Assembly (NCBI GenBank): GCA_945866125.1
Contig: CAMBFZ010000022.1
Coordinates: 1 to 59,011 of the forward strand
Direction of reading: 5' to 3'
DNA from: Bordetella parapertussis
GTDB taxonomy: Bacteria > Pseudomonadota > Gammaproteobacteria > Burkholderiales > Burkholderiaceae_D
Length of the DNA: 59,011 bases
In this document: positions 8,084 through 17,386 of the stretch, piece by piece
Layout of the letters: every line of letters begins with the position of its first letter
Numbering within the stretch: the first letter of the stretch is position 1
Translations under genes and position numbers: made by a program
The notes under the pieces: generated by a model
Databases searched by the model: none
Told to the model about the DNA's origin: nothing
What the model saw: only the letters and a program-made list of their open reading frames with translations

Positions 8084-8316
8084 TCCGCGCAGTGCGGGTC
8101 AAGGGTACGGCAAGTCCCTGTTTCAACTGGATTTTTAGCCCAGAACCCTCTGCAAGCCTTACTGGTCTTATTTGCGTCAGCCCCCAACAAAAATTTCACT
8201 ACCATCGGGCGCTGATTGCCAGCATCAACGACTTGACTGTCCGAGCCACATCCATTGATGTTGGCGTTGAATTAATCACTGCTCATTGCAACCAACCTGT
8301 CTTACACGAATCGTAG

Positions 8317-9147
8317 ATGAATACTATTGAGGCGAAAAAAGTCCTCGAAACTGCACTTTTGTGCACGCACGAGGCACTCTCGATCAATGACCTGAAAAAA
8401 CTGTTTGCTGGTCCGGATGGCAATGCGGATGAAGAGTCGATCAATACCGACACCATCAAGACGATGCTCGACGAGCTAGTGCATGATTGGGCTGAGCGCG
8501 GGGTTGAGTTGGTGAGTCTGGCGACAGGCTGGCGTTTTCAGAGCCGCGCGGAGATGAAAGTTTTCCTCGATAGGCTCAATCCTGAGAAGCCGCCTAAGTA
8601 CACCCGTGCGACACTCGAAACGCTTGCCATTATTGCGTATCGCCAGCCGGTGACTAGGGGTGATATTGAAGAAATTCGCGGTGTTGCCGTCAACTCGCAG
8701 ACCATTAAAATGCTGGAAGACCGCGGCTGGATCGATGCAATCGGTCATCGCGATGTGCCGGGCCGTCCCGCTTTGTTTGCGACGACCAAGCAGTTTCTTG
8801 ATGACCTTGGTTTGACCTCGCTAGATCAATTGCCGCCGATGCAGCAGATTGGGCAAGACAATTTGCAGGGCGATGCGGCAATGGCCATGCAAGCGATGGG
8901 TCAGAATCTCGAAGCAAGTCTGAATCAGGCCTCGATTGCCTTCCCTGAGGAGCCGGCTGATGTTGATCAAGCTCACACGATGTCCCAGCCTGTTGCAATC
9001 GTTGCCGGTGATAGTCAAGCGGACGACGAGCAGCAAACCGCCGAAGCAACGACAGACCCGATCGAAGAAAACATTACCCACGACGATAGGGTGATTACGC
9101 AAACCCAACCGGTGACACAAGCGAACGATGACCCTTCCCACTCCTGA
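8317..9147 (+). CDS. scpB: Segregation and condensation protein B
   Basis: 276-residue kleisin-interacting subunit of the SMC-ScpA-ScpB chromosome condensation complex. Two winged-helix domains occupy about residues 1-175; the signature TLETLAIIAYRQPVTRGDIEEIRGV and the following LEDRGWI...GHRDVPGRPALFATT are complete. The last 90 residues are acidic/polar and low-complexity, a tail common in betaproteobacterial ScpB. The ATG is immediately preceded by an in-frame TAG and lacks a recognisable Shine-Dalgarno sequence. No scpA is adjacent. The 3' end overlaps rluB by 20 bases. Confidence 0.93.
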   Translation: MNTIEAKKVLETALLCTHEALSINDLKKLFAGPDGNADEESINTDTIKTMLDELVHDWAERGVELVSLATGWRFQSRAEMKVFLDRLNPEKPPKYTRATLETLAIIAYRQPVTRGDIEEIRGVAVNSQTIKMLEDRGWIDAIGHRDVPGRPALFATTKQFLDDLGLTSLDQLPPMQQIGQDNLQGDAAMAMQAMGQNLEASLNQASIAFPEEPADVDQAHTMSQPVAIVAGDSQADDEQQTAEATTDPIEENITHDDRVITQTQPVTQANDDPSHS

Positions 9148-10774
9148 TGATATAGCCCGTACCGTGTCCGATTCCGATGCGGGCAATACAAAATCCCATG
9201 CTACTGATGCACCTGGCGCGGCGAGTGCGCAGCCCGATTCGGACAAGCCGAGTGAATCCAAAGGGCCACGTCGCGGCTTGCGTGGCCCGCGCTCCATGCG
9301 TCGCACGCGTAGCAGTAGTGAGGCCGAGCAAGTCAAAGACGAAAACAAAGGCAACGGCGAGTTGGTTCAGTCGCTGGAAAGTCGCCGAGCGCCGGCAGAA
9401 AAACAACCCCCTCGGCCTGCTGCAGCCAAGGGCGCGGGGCGCAAGCCGGGTCGAGGACCCAATGGCCCGAAAGAGCCGCATGAAAACCGTAGCAACGTCA
9501 AAGGCCGCAGTAGCCATAACAATCAAAAACCAAACGGCCCACGTCACACTGCGGGCGATGCCGATGCGGTATTTTCTTTCGTCACATCTGATTCTTACGA
9601 TCAGTTCGCTGACGCGGATGACCACGCCGGTTCGGGCAAGCAAGGCGGTCGCCCTAACAAAGCCGTCCGGCGCGACCTGACCGCGGAAGATGACGCACCC
9701 AAATTACACAAAGTGCTCGCTGAGGCGGGTCTCGGTTCACGCCGCGACATGGAGGAGCTGATTATTGCGGGTCGTGTTTCGGTCAATGGCGAGCCAGCGC
9801 ATATCGGTCAGCGCATTTTGCCGTCGGACCAGGTGCGTATCAATGGCAAGCTGATCATCCGTAAAGTCAGCAGCAAGCCACCGCGTGTGCTGGTTTATCA
9901 CAAGCCCGCTGGCGAGATCGTTAGCACCAGCGATCCTGAAGGTCGCGCCACCGTATTTGACCGCTTGCCCAACATGAAGGCCGCCAAATGGCTGGCTGTT
10001 GGCCGCCTCGATTTTAATACCGAAGGCTTGTTACTTTTTACCACCTCGGGTGACCTGGCCAACCGTCTAATGCATCCGCGCTATGGCATCGAACGTGAAT
10101 ACGCGGTGCGTACTTTGGGTGAGCTCGAAGAAGGCATGCGCCAGAAATTATTGGCCGGCGTCGAACTCGAAGATGGCGTTGCTCAATTCGCAAAGATCGC
10201 CGACGGCGGTGGTGAAGGTGCCAACCGCTGGTATCGCGTCGTGATCTCTGAGGGTCGTAACCGCGAGGTGCGTCGGATGTTCGAAGCGGTCGGCCTCACC
10301 GTGTCGCGCCTGATCCGCACCCGTTACGGCGTCATGACTTTGCCCTCTGGTCTGAAGCGCGGTCGCTGGGAAGAGTTGGATGAGCACGCCGTGCGCAGTC
10401 TGCTGGCTGTTAGTGGTCTGGAAAAGTCAGCGGGGGCCAACAAAGGACAACAAGGCCGCCCTCAAAAGCCGCAAAGCCGCGGCGAAGTCAACGGCAACGT
10501 TGCCGGTGGCGGGCGCGGACAGGGCCAATCCCAATGGCGGCCGGATGGCCTGGGTAACCGGGCAGGCGGCCCCAACGGTGCCGCGCCGAAGCGACCACGT
10601 CAGCCGGATCCGCTGCAAACCGCCCTTGGCTTTCCGTCAACGGGAACAGGGCGGGGACCGCGTGGGCCGCAAGATCCCCAGCGCCGCCGCACTGGCCCTA
10701 CCGGGAGCACCAATACCTGGGCGGCAGATCGTTTTGGCACCGGCGTGGCGCCGCGCCGCCGCTCGCGCGGTTGA
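9128..10774 (+). CDS. rluB: 23S rRNA pseudouridine(2605) synthase RluB, with long disordered tails
   Basis: RsuA/RluB family enzyme making pseudouridine in helix 89-93 region of 23S rRNA. An S4 RNA-binding domain starts near residue 190 (KLHKVLAEAGLGSRRDMEEL) and the catalytic domain follows; the catalytic Asp is D295 in GRLDFNTEGLL, and ISEGRNREVRRMFEAVG is the conserved C-terminal block. The protein is 548 residues, about twice the E. coli enzyme, because of a 185-residue Lys/Arg/Pro/Gly-rich N-terminal tail and a 130-residue Gly/Pro/Arg/Gln-rich C-terminal tail. Such basic disordered tails are frequent in Burkholderiales RluB. The start codon overlaps scpB, implying translational coupling. 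Confidence 0.92.
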   Translation: MTLPTPDDIARTVSDSDAGNTKSHATDAPGAASAQPDSDKPSESKGPRRGLRGPRSMRRTRSSSEAEQVKDENKGNGELVQSLESRRAPAEKQPPRPAAAKGAGRKPGRGPNGPKEPHENRSNVKGRSSHNNQKPNGPRHTAGDADAVFSFVTSDSYDQFADADDHAGSGKQGGRPNKAVRRDLTAEDDAPKLHKVLAEAGLGSRRDMEELIIAGRVSVNGEPAHIGQRILPSDQVRINGKLIIRKVSSKPPRVLVYHKPAGEIVSTSDPEGRATVFDRLPNMKAAKWLAVGRLDFNTEGLLLFTTSGDLANRLMHPRYGIEREYAVRTLGELEEGMRQKLLAGVELEDGVAQFAKIADGGGEGANRWYRVVISEGRNREVRRMFEAVGLTVSRLIRTRYGVMTLPSGLKRGRWEELDEHAVRSLLAVSGLEKSAGANKGQQGRPQKPQSRGEVNGNVAGGGRGQGQSQWRPDGLGNRAGGPNGAAPKRPRQPDPLQTALGFPSTGTGRGPRGPQDPQRRRTGPTGSTNTWAADRFGTGVAPRRRSRG

Positions 10775-10860
10775 TCGGCTGCGTGGGTCCTGACGGTGTC
10801 GGTCGGGCCAGCTCGAATAGTTTATCTGGCAAGTATTGGCGGATAACTGTCGCTTTTGCG

Positions 10861-10889
10861 TTGCAGCGTAAGGCCGAATCGCATATACT
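10861..10889 (+). promoter_or_regulatory. Putative sigma-70 promoter of the rimP-nusA-infB operon
   Basis: TTGCAG (10861-10866), 17-bp spacer, TATACT (10884-10889), 185 bases upstream of rimP and after the rluB stop codon. Confidence 0.55.
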
Positions 10890-10980
10890 GACGGACTAAA
10901 TAAAGCTGCCGGATTTGCATGCAGGCGCGCCTTGGTAGGACCGGCGACGCGATGCACACCACGGCGGGTCGCATAAGAAG

Positions 10981-11005
10981 ATGGGCAGATGCCCATTTTT
11001 TTTTT
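10981..11005 (+). terminator. Leader hairpin with T-run before rimP
   Basis: ATGGGC-AGAT-GCCCAT followed by ten T residues, 69 bases before the rimP start and downstream of the predicted promoter. It has the shape of an intrinsic terminator or attenuator in the operon leader. It may end rluB transcription or partially attenuate the rimP operon; enterobacteria are known to carry a structured rimP leader. Confidence 0.6.
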
Positions 11006-11073
11006 CCTGAACAGTTTGTAATGGACGGAAAAGCGACCCCCGGTGGGGGCAGCATCATGCGACGGAGAATTTT

Positions 11074-11550
11074 TTGGTTTTATCCGGATTAATTGAAAAA
11101 ACCGTAACCGGCATGGGCTATGAGCTCGTCGATTTTGAGCACGCCGCGCGCGGGCTGTTGCGGGTCTTTATTGATTTCCCGCCTGGGCCAGAGGGTCCGA
11201 TCAGGGTTGAAGATTGCGAAAAAGTCACGCACCAGCTACTCCATGTGCTGACCGTTGAAAATGCCGCTTATGAGCGGCTCGAAGTGTCCTCGCCGGGGCT
11301 TGATCGGCCGCTCAAAAAACTGTCGGATTTTGTCCGGTTCGCAGGGCTCGAGGCCACGGTCAAGTTGCGCAAGCCAATGCCGAGTGCGGCTAACCGCAAA
11401 ACGTTTGAGGGTATGTTGCATGCGCCCGAGGGCGAAGTGCTCAAGCTCGAATTCGAAGGAAAAGATGGGCCGGCGATGTTGGAATTCTCGCTGGCGGAAA
11501 TAGACAAGGCACGTTTGGTGCCAAAAGTGGATTTCAGGAGCCGTAAATGA
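11074..11550 (+). CDS. rimP: Ribosome maturation factor RimP
   Basis: 158-residue 30S assembly factor. The N-terminal alpha/beta domain (GYELVDFEH, LLRVFIDFP, VEDCEKVTHQL) and the SSPGLDRPL motif leading into the C-terminal SH3-like barrel are clear. The start is TTG at 11074, supported by GGAG 6-7 bases upstream (ACGGAGAAT); there is no suitable ATG nearby. The stop overlaps the nusA ATG (ATGA), so translation is coupled. First gene of the rimP-nusA-infB-rbfA-truB operon. Confidence 0.94.
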   Translation: MVLSGLIEKTVTGMGYELVDFEHAARGLLRVFIDFPPGPEGPIRVEDCEKVTHQLLHVLTVENAAYERLEVSSPGLDRPLKKLSDFVRFAGLEATVKLRKPMPSAANRKTFEGMLHAPEGEVLKLEFEGKDGPAMLEFSLAEIDKARLVPKVDFRSRK

Positions 11551-13106
11551 GTCGCGAAATTTTGATGCTGGTTGATGCGCTGGCGCGCGAAAAAAATGTC
11601 GACAAAGAGGTGGTCTTTGGCGCGCTCGAGCATGCGCTGGCCCAAGCCACCAAAAAGCGCTATGAGGGCGAAGTCGATATTCGCGTGTCCATTGATCGCG
11701 ACACAGGCGAGTTCGAATCTTTCCGCCGTTGGCATGTTGTGCCAGACGAAGCCGGTCTGCAACTGCCCGATCAGGAAATCCTGTATTTCGAAGCAAAAGA
11801 ACAGATTGACGATATTGATGTCGACGACCACATCGAAGAGCCGATCGAGTCCGTTGAATTTGGCCGTCGCTTCGCGCAAGACACCAAACAAGTGGTGTTG
11901 CAGCGGATTCGTGACGCTGAGCGCGAGCAGATTTTGGCAGACTTCCTGGAGCGCGGTGACGCGCTCGTGACGGGCACAATAAAGCGTATGGAGCGCGGTG
12001 ATGCCATTGTCGAGTCCGGCAAGATTGAGGCGCGTCTGCCCCGGGACCAAATGATCCCGAAAGAAAATCTGCGCATTGGCGACCGCGTGCGCGCCTTCAT
12101 CCTGCGTATCGAGCGCAACGCACGGGGCCCACAAGTGATCCTTTCCCGCAACGCGCCCGAATTCATCATGAAGCTGTTCGAACTCGAAGTGCCCGAGATC
12201 GAGCAAGGGCTGTTGCAAATAAAATCTGCTGCGCGTGATCCCGGCGTGCGTGCCAAGATCGCCGTTTTTACCAGCGACAAGCGCATTGATCCTATTGGCA
12301 CCTGCGTTGGTATGCGTGGTTCGCGCGTGCAGGGCGTCACCGGTGAGCTAGGGGGAGAGCGCGTTGATATCGTGCTGTGGTCCGAAGATCCCGCGCAATT
12401 CGTGATCGGTGCCTTGGCGCCTGCCAACGTCTCATCGATTTTGGTGGACGAAGAAAAACATGCGATGGACGTCGTCGTTGACGAAGAAAACCTGGCCATT
12501 GCGATTGGTCGCGGCGGCCAAAACGTTCGTCTGGCCAGCGAGCTGACAGGCTGGCAGATCAACATCATGACGGCCGAAGAATCCGCCGACAAGGCGGCTT
12601 CCGAGACAGTAGGGATTCGTATCCTGTTTATGGAAAAGCTCGACGTAGATCAGGAGGTCGCCGACATTCTGGCGCAGGAGGGTTTCTCCACGCTCGAAGA
12701 GATCGCCTATGTGCCCATCACCGAGATGCTTGAAATTGAGTCACTCGACGAAGATACCGTCACTGAATTGCGCAATCGCGCCCGTGATGCGTTGGTGACT
12801 GAGGCGATCGCCTCCGAAGAAGGTCTCGAAGGTATGGACGAAGAGCTGGTTAACTTCGAAGGTCTTGATCGTGTCACTGCGGGCAAGCTTGGTCTGGCAG
12901 GGATCAAAACGCTGGATATGTTTGCTGGCCTTGCTTACGACGAATTTGGCGCGATACTCGCATTGCCGGTGGATCGGGCGCGCCAACTTATTGATGAAGA
13001 ATTTAAAGACGTGACCGACGACGAGATGAAGCTGATCGATGCTAAATACGATGACCGTGCCAAGGCTCTGCAGGCTCGGGTCTGGTCGCTCGCCGAGAGC
13101 AAGTAA
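11547..13106 (+). CDS. nusA: Transcription termination/antitermination factor NusA
   Basis: 519-residue RNA polymerase-binding factor that modulates pausing, termination and antitermination. Domains in order: N-terminal RNAP-binding domain (to about 125), S1 domain (about 135-200; GTIKRMERGDAIVE), two KH domains (about 205-345; CVGMRGSRVQGV and AIGRGGQNVRLASEL), and two C-terminal acidic helix-hairpin-helix repeats (about 365-510), as in gammaproteobacterial and betaproteobacterial NusA. Overlaps rimP by 4 bases and is followed by infB after 48 bases. Confidence 0.97.
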   Translation: MSREILMLVDALAREKNVDKEVVFGALEHALAQATKKRYEGEVDIRVSIDRDTGEFESFRRWHVVPDEAGLQLPDQEILYFEAKEQIDDIDVDDHIEEPIESVEFGRRFAQDTKQVVLQRIRDAEREQILADFLERGDALVTGTIKRMERGDAIVESGKIEARLPRDQMIPKENLRIGDRVRAFILRIERNARGPQVILSRNAPEFIMKLFELEVPEIEQGLLQIKSAARDPGVRAKIAVFTSDKRIDPIGTCVGMRGSRVQGVTGELGGERVDIVLWSEDPAQFVIGALAPANVSSILVDEEKHAMDVVVDEENLAIAIGRGGQNVRLASELTGWQINIMTAEESADKAASETVGIRILFMEKLDVDQEVADILAQEGFSTLEEIAYVPITEMLEIESLDEDTVTELRNRARDALVTEAIASEEGLEGMDEELVNFEGLDRVTAGKLGLAGIKTLDMFAGLAYDEFGAILALPVDRARQLIDEEFKDVTDDEMKLIDAKYDDRAKALQARVWSLAESK

Positions 13107-13154
13107 ACGGCAAGCCTGAACATCACGTAGCGCGTCACAAGAAAAGAGGACTGA

Positions 13155-15947
13155 ATGGCGAGTAACAACGTAGCCCAATTTGCCACCGAGCTGAAAATGC
13201 CGGCTGACCTGCTGCTTAAACAGCTGCAGGCGGCGGGCGTTGAAAAAAGCTCGGCCGACGACCAGCTGTCCAAAGAAGACAAGGACAAGCTGCTCGGGCA
13301 TTTGCGTCGTGCCCACGGTGTCGCGCCGGATGGCGAAAAAAAGAAAATCACACTGACCCGCAAAGAAACCACGGAAATCAAGCAGGCTGATTCCAGCGGT
13401 AAGTCACGTACCATTCAGGTCGAAGTTCGTAAAAAACGCACCTTCGTTAAACGCGACGATGTGCCCGTTGCCGAGGAAGTTGAAGCGCCTAAGCCAGGGA
13501 TTATTGACGAAGTTGAGCAAGCTCGCCGTGATGAGGAAGCGCGCCGTCATGCCGAATTGATCGCACGTCAGGAAGCTGATTTGCGGGAAAAGCAGGCGCA
13601 ACTTGCCAAGCTCGAAGCAGAACGTGAAGAGCAGGCACAACTTGCCCGCGTCGCCGAGCAAGAAGTCAAGCAAGCCGAACAAGCCGTGAGTGCCGACATC
13701 GCCAGGACTGAGCCGGATGTGAGTGGCAAGGCAGCAGCCGACGAAGAAAATCGTAAGAAAGCAGCGCAGCGCGCTAAAGAAGTCACCGCCAAAGCAGCAG
13801 TGACCGAGCAAGCGCGCAAAGCAGTTGCCGACGAAGTCGCCCAAATCAAATTAATGATGGCCACGCCACGTAAGGTCGCTAAAGCGCCCGAGCCAGTGGC
13901 ACCCGTTGCGCGCGCCAGCGAGGGCACGTTACACAAGTCTGCCGAGAAAAAACCCGGCGACAAAAAAGAAGAAAAGAAACCCGCAGTCGCTGACAAGAAA
14001 TCCATCAAGTCTGCCAATGTGTCCTCAACCTGGCAGGACGAAGCCAAGAAGCGTACGCCTGGTGGTGGCCTTAAAACCCGTGGCAGCACAGCTGGCGGTG
14101 GCCGTGAAGGCTGGCGTTCGGGCCCGCGTGGTCGTCGTAATGCGCACGCAGACGACCGCGAAACCAATTTCCAGGTGCCGACTGAAGCCGTGGTGCGCGA
14201 AGTCAACGTACCCGAAACCATCACCGTGGCCGAACTCGCCCATAAGATGGCAATCAAGGCTAACGAAGTCATCAAGCAATTGATGAAGCTGGGCCAGATG
14301 GTGACGATCAATCAAGTGCTGGATCAAGAAACGGCGATGATTCTGGTCGAAGAAATGGGTCACGTTGCGCATGCCGCCAAGCTTGACGATCCCGAAGCCA
14401 TTCTGGATGAAGGCGTTGAGCATACCGACGCCATTCAACTGCCACGTGCACCTGTGGTTACCGTCATGGGTCACGTTGACCATGGCAAGACCTCGCTGCT
14501 CGACTACATCCGCCGTGCCAAAGTTGCCTCCGGTGAGGCCGGCGGTATTACCCAGCACATTGGTGCTTATCACGTTGAGACACCGCGTGGCATGATCACC
14601 TTCCTCGACACCCCGGGTCACGAAGCGTTTACCGCGATGCGTGCCCGTGGAGCAAAGGCGACTGACATTGTTATCCTCGTGGTGGCAGCGGACGACGGCG
14701 TGATGCCGCAAACCAAAGAAGCCATTGCGCACGCAAAAGCGGCGGGCGTTCCGCTCGTTGTAGCGATCAATAAAATAGACAAGCCCGGCGCCAATGCAGA
14801 TCGCGTCAAGCAGGAGCTGGTTGCCGAACAAGTGGTGCCCGAAGAATACGGTGGCGAGTCGCCCTTTATCCCGGTGTCAGCCAAAACGGGCGAGGGGATC
14901 GATACCTTGCTCGAGCAGGTCTTGCTGCAAGCCGAAATTCTTGAACTCAAAGCGCCAGTTGAGGCACCTGCGAAGGGTTTGGTCATCGAAGCCAAACTCG
15001 ACAAAGGCCGCGGCCCGGTTGCCACTATCATGATTCAATCCGGTACCTTGAAGCGCGGTGATATTGTGCTGGCAGGTTCTTCTTATGGTCGTGTGCGCGC
15101 GATGCTCGACGAAAACGGCAAAGCCATCAATGAAGCCGGCCCATCGATTCCGGTTGAAATTCAAGGTCTGACCGAAGTACCGGCAGCGGGCGAAGATGTG
15201 ATGGTGTTAACCGACGAGCGCAAGGCGCGTGAAATTGCGCAATTCCGTCAAGGTAAATACCGTGACGTCAAACTGGCTAAGCAGCAAGCGGCCAAGCTAG
15301 AAAATATTTTCGATTCGATGACAGAAGGCGAAGTCAAAAATCTTGCGCTGATCGTCAAAGCCGATGTGCAGGGCTCGCAAGAGGCGCTGGTGTCCTCACT
15401 GCAAAAGCTCTCTACCGCCGAAGTGCGTGTACAGATCGTGCATGCAGCCGTGGGTGGTATCAGCGAATCCGACGTCAATCTCGCGCTGGCATCGAAAGCC
15501 GTCATCATCGGCTTTAATACCCGTGCGGATGCGTCTGCTCGCAAGCTGGCTGAATCCAACGACATCGACATCCGCTACTACAACATCATCTATGACGCCA
15601 TTGATGAGATCAAGGCGGCGATGTCGGGCATGCTGTCACCAGAAAAACGCGAACAGGCTCTCGGTCTGGTCGAAATTAGACAGGTGTTCATGGTCAGCAA
15701 AGTCGGCGCTATTGCCGGTTGCTATGTACTCGAAGGTCAGATCAAGCGCGGTGCGTCGGTTCGTCTGCTGCGCGACAACGTCGTGCTGTGGACCGGTGAA
15801 CTCGACTCACTGAAGCGATTCAAAGATGACGTCAAAGAAGTCAAATCCGGCTTTGAATGCGGCCTCTCCTTGAAGAATTTCAATGACATCAAGGAAGGCG
15901 ATCAACTCGAAGTCTTTGAAGTACAGGAAGTCGCGCGGTCCCTGTAA
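13155..15947 (+). CDS. infB: Translation initiation factor IF-2
   Basis: 930-residue GTPase that brings fMet-tRNA to the 30S subunit. An N-terminal IF2 domain (about 1-55; LLKQLQAAGV) is followed by a long, charged Ala/Glu/Lys-rich region to about 340, a second N-terminal domain (ELAHKMAIKANEVIKQLMKLG), and the G domain. GTPase motifs are intact: GHVDHGKTS near residue 440, DTPGH near 484 and NKID near 539. Domains II-IV follow to the C-terminus. Sits in its usual place between nusA and rbfA. Confidence 0.97.
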   Translation: MASNNVAQFATELKMPADLLLKQLQAAGVEKSSADDQLSKEDKDKLLGHLRRAHGVAPDGEKKKITLTRKETTEIKQADSSGKSRTIQVEVRKKRTFVKRDDVPVAEEVEAPKPGIIDEVEQARRDEEARRHAELIARQEADLREKQAQLAKLEAEREEQAQLARVAEQEVKQAEQAVSADIARTEPDVSGKAAADEENRKKAAQRAKEVTAKAAVTEQARKAVADEVAQIKLMMATPRKVAKAPEPVAPVARASEGTLHKSAEKKPGDKKEEKKPAVADKKSIKSANVSSTWQDEAKKRTPGGGLKTRGSTAGGGREGWRSGPRGRRNAHADDRETNFQVPTEAVVREVNVPETITVAELAHKMAIKANEVIKQLMKLGQMVTINQVLDQETAMILVEEMGHVAHAAKLDDPEAILDEGVEHTDAIQLPRAPVVTVMGHVDHGKTSLLDYIRRAKVASGEAGGITQHIGAYHVETPRGMITFLDTPGHEAFTAMRARGAKATDIVILVVAADDGVMPQTKEAIAHAKAAGVPLVVAINKIDKPGANADRVKQELVAEQVVPEEYGGESPFIPVSAKTGEGIDTLLEQVLLQAEILELKAPVEAPAKGLVIEAKLDKGRGPVATIMIQSGTLKRGDIVLAGSSYGRVRAMLDENGKAINEAGPSIPVEIQGLTEVPAAGEDVMVLTDERKAREIAQFRQGKYRDVKLAKQQAAKLENIFDSMTEGEVKNLALIVKADVQGSQEALVSSLQKLSTAEVRVQIVHAAVGGISESDVNLALASKAVIIGFNTRADASARKLAESNDIDIRYYNIIYDAIDEIKAAMSGMLSPEKREQALGLVEIRQVFMVSKVGAIAGCYVLEGQIKRGASVRLLRDNVVLWTGELDSLKRFKDDVKEVKSGFECGLSLKNFNDIKEGDQLEVFEVQEVARSL

Positions 15948-15956
15948 CACTGACAG

Positions 15957-16346
15957 ATGGCTAAACATAGTAAATCCATGCCTGGTCGCGGCCAGCGCGT
16001 CGCCGACCAGATTCAGCGTGATCTGTCGGAATTGATCGCGCTGGAATTAAAAGACCCGCGGGTGGGAATGATCACGCTGACTGAAGTGCAGTTGACGCCC
16101 GATTATGCGCACGCCAAAGTATTTTTCACCACCTTGGTGGACAATCCTGAAGCAATCAAAAATACGCTCGCAGGTTTGCACAACGCTTCAGGCTATTTAC
16201 GTAATCAACTGGGTAAGCGCGTCACCATCCATACTTTGCCCGAGCTGCATTTCGTCTACGACACATCAACCTCACGAGGTGCGGCATTATCAAAATTAAT
16301 TGATGAAGCCAACGCGACCCGTGCCAAGGATGCGGACGAGCCCTGA
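15957..16346 (+). CDS. rbfA: Ribosome-binding factor A
   Basis: 129-residue KH-fold 30S maturation factor needed for 16S rRNA 5' end processing and cold adaptation. Typical sequence blocks: R..RVADQIQRDLSELI, ELKDPRVGMITLTEVQLTPDYAHAKVF, LRNQLGKRV and PELHFVYDTS. Starts 9 bases after infB; its 3' end lies close to the truB start. Confidence 0.95.
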   Translation: MAKHSKSMPGRGQRVADQIQRDLSELIALELKDPRVGMITLTEVQLTPDYAHAKVFFTTLVDNPEAIKNTLAGLHNASGYLRNQLGKRVTIHTLPELHFVYDTSTSRGAALSKLIDEANATRAKDADEP

Positions 16347-16362
16347 GCTGCTCTCGCCGAAC

Positions 16363-17298
16363 ATGATCCAAACCGCAAGTAAACGCAAGCGCGTACCAGT
16401 GCATGGTGTTTTGCTGCTTGATAAAGCCGCAGATGCCTCCAGTAACCAGGCCTTGGTCGCCATCAAGCGCTTACTCAACGCAGAAAAAGCGGGCCACACG
16501 GGCACACTGGATCCTTTTGCGACCGGACTCTTGCCGCTTTGTTTTGGTGAGGCGACCAAATTTGCGCAAGACCTGCTGGAAGCGGACAAGACCTACGAGA
16601 CCACCGTACATCTGGGTATCACGACCAATACGGGTGACACCGAAGGCGTTGTGCTGGAGAGCATGTCAGTGGCAGTGACGGTGCCACAGATCGAAGCGGT
16701 ACTAGCCCGTTTTCGCGGCCCGATTCAGCAAGTGCCACCCATGTATTCTGCATTAAAGCGTGACGGCAAGGCGCTTTATGAATATGCGCGCGAGGGCATC
16801 ACGCTGGAGCGAGAAGCGCGTGCCGTCACGATTCACCAGCTCGATTTAATCCACTACCAGGCCCCCTTTCTGAAGCTGCGCGTCACCTGCAGCAAGGGCA
16901 CTTATATTCGCGTGCTTGGCGAGGATATCGGTCAGGCGCTAGGCTGTGGTGCGCACCTCATTGCATTACGGCGGTCCGGCGTCGGCGCGCTTTCACTGCA
17001 GCACGCAGTCACCTTCGATGCCTTTAATGCATGGTCTGAGGGCCAGCGGACCCAAGCCTTACTGCCCGTTGACGCTTTATTGACCAGTTTTCCGCAGATT
17101 ACGCTCAATGCGGAGCTGGCTAAGCGATTTCTTCATGGTCAGCGGCTCTCGCTCGACAAAGAAGGCCTGACCCTGCCGGTCAACCAAGGCCGGGTCAGGG
17201 TTTACGGGGCGGATGCCCAATTACTGGGCACCGGACAGATGCAGGAATATGGGGTGCTGGCACCCGAACGGCTCATCGTATTTACCCCAAGCCATTGA
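16363..17298 (+). CDS. truB: tRNA pseudouridine(55) synthase
   Basis: Modifies U55 in the T loop of all tRNAs. With the ATG at 16363 the protein is 311 residues, the normal TruB length. The frame is open to 16300 inside rbfA, with other ATGs at 16300, 16303 and 16330; none has an ideal Shine-Dalgarno sequence, so the start is chosen by family length. Catalytic Asp is D50 in GHTGTLDPFATG; also seen are the QVPPMYSALK block, TCSKGTYIRVL, and a C-terminal PUA-like region. Last recognisable gene of the operon; rpsO and pnp, which often follow, are absent. Confidence 0.93.
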   Translation: MIQTASKRKRVPVHGVLLLDKAADASSNQALVAIKRLLNAEKAGHTGTLDPFATGLLPLCFGEATKFAQDLLEADKTYETTVHLGITTNTGDTEGVVLESMSVAVTVPQIEAVLARFRGPIQQVPPMYSALKRDGKALYEYAREGITLEREARAVTIHQLDLIHYQAPFLKLRVTCSKGTYIRVLGEDIGQALGCGAHLIALRRSGVGALSLQHAVTFDAFNAWSEGQRTQALLPVDALLTSFPQITLNAELAKRFLHGQRLSLDKEGLTLPVNQGRVRVYGADAQLLGTGQMQEYGVLAPERLIVFTPSH

Positions 17299-17335
17299 AA
17301 TTTCAAGACTTTTTCTTTTTTAGCTTGGCCTGAGA

Positions 17336-17344
17336 TGCTATAAT
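17336..17344 (+). promoter_or_regulatory. Extended -10 promoter of typA
   Basis: TGcTATAAT, a perfect -10 with the TGn extension, 43 bases before the typA start codon. Only a T-rich stretch is available as a -35. Confidence 0.6.
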
Positions 17345-17386
17345 CTCGGGTTTTCCTAATCACGCCCTCAGCCGGAACTGCCCATC

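Noticed and set aside
9095..9643. Long antisense ORF opposite the rluB N-terminal tail
   Set aside because: It is the shadow of a low-complexity Arg/Gly/Pro-rich coding region; the sense frame continues into a recognisable S4 and synthase domain.
14025..14831. Antisense ORF opposite infB
   Set aside because: Overlaps the IF-2 G domain; composition is that of a reverse-complement shadow.
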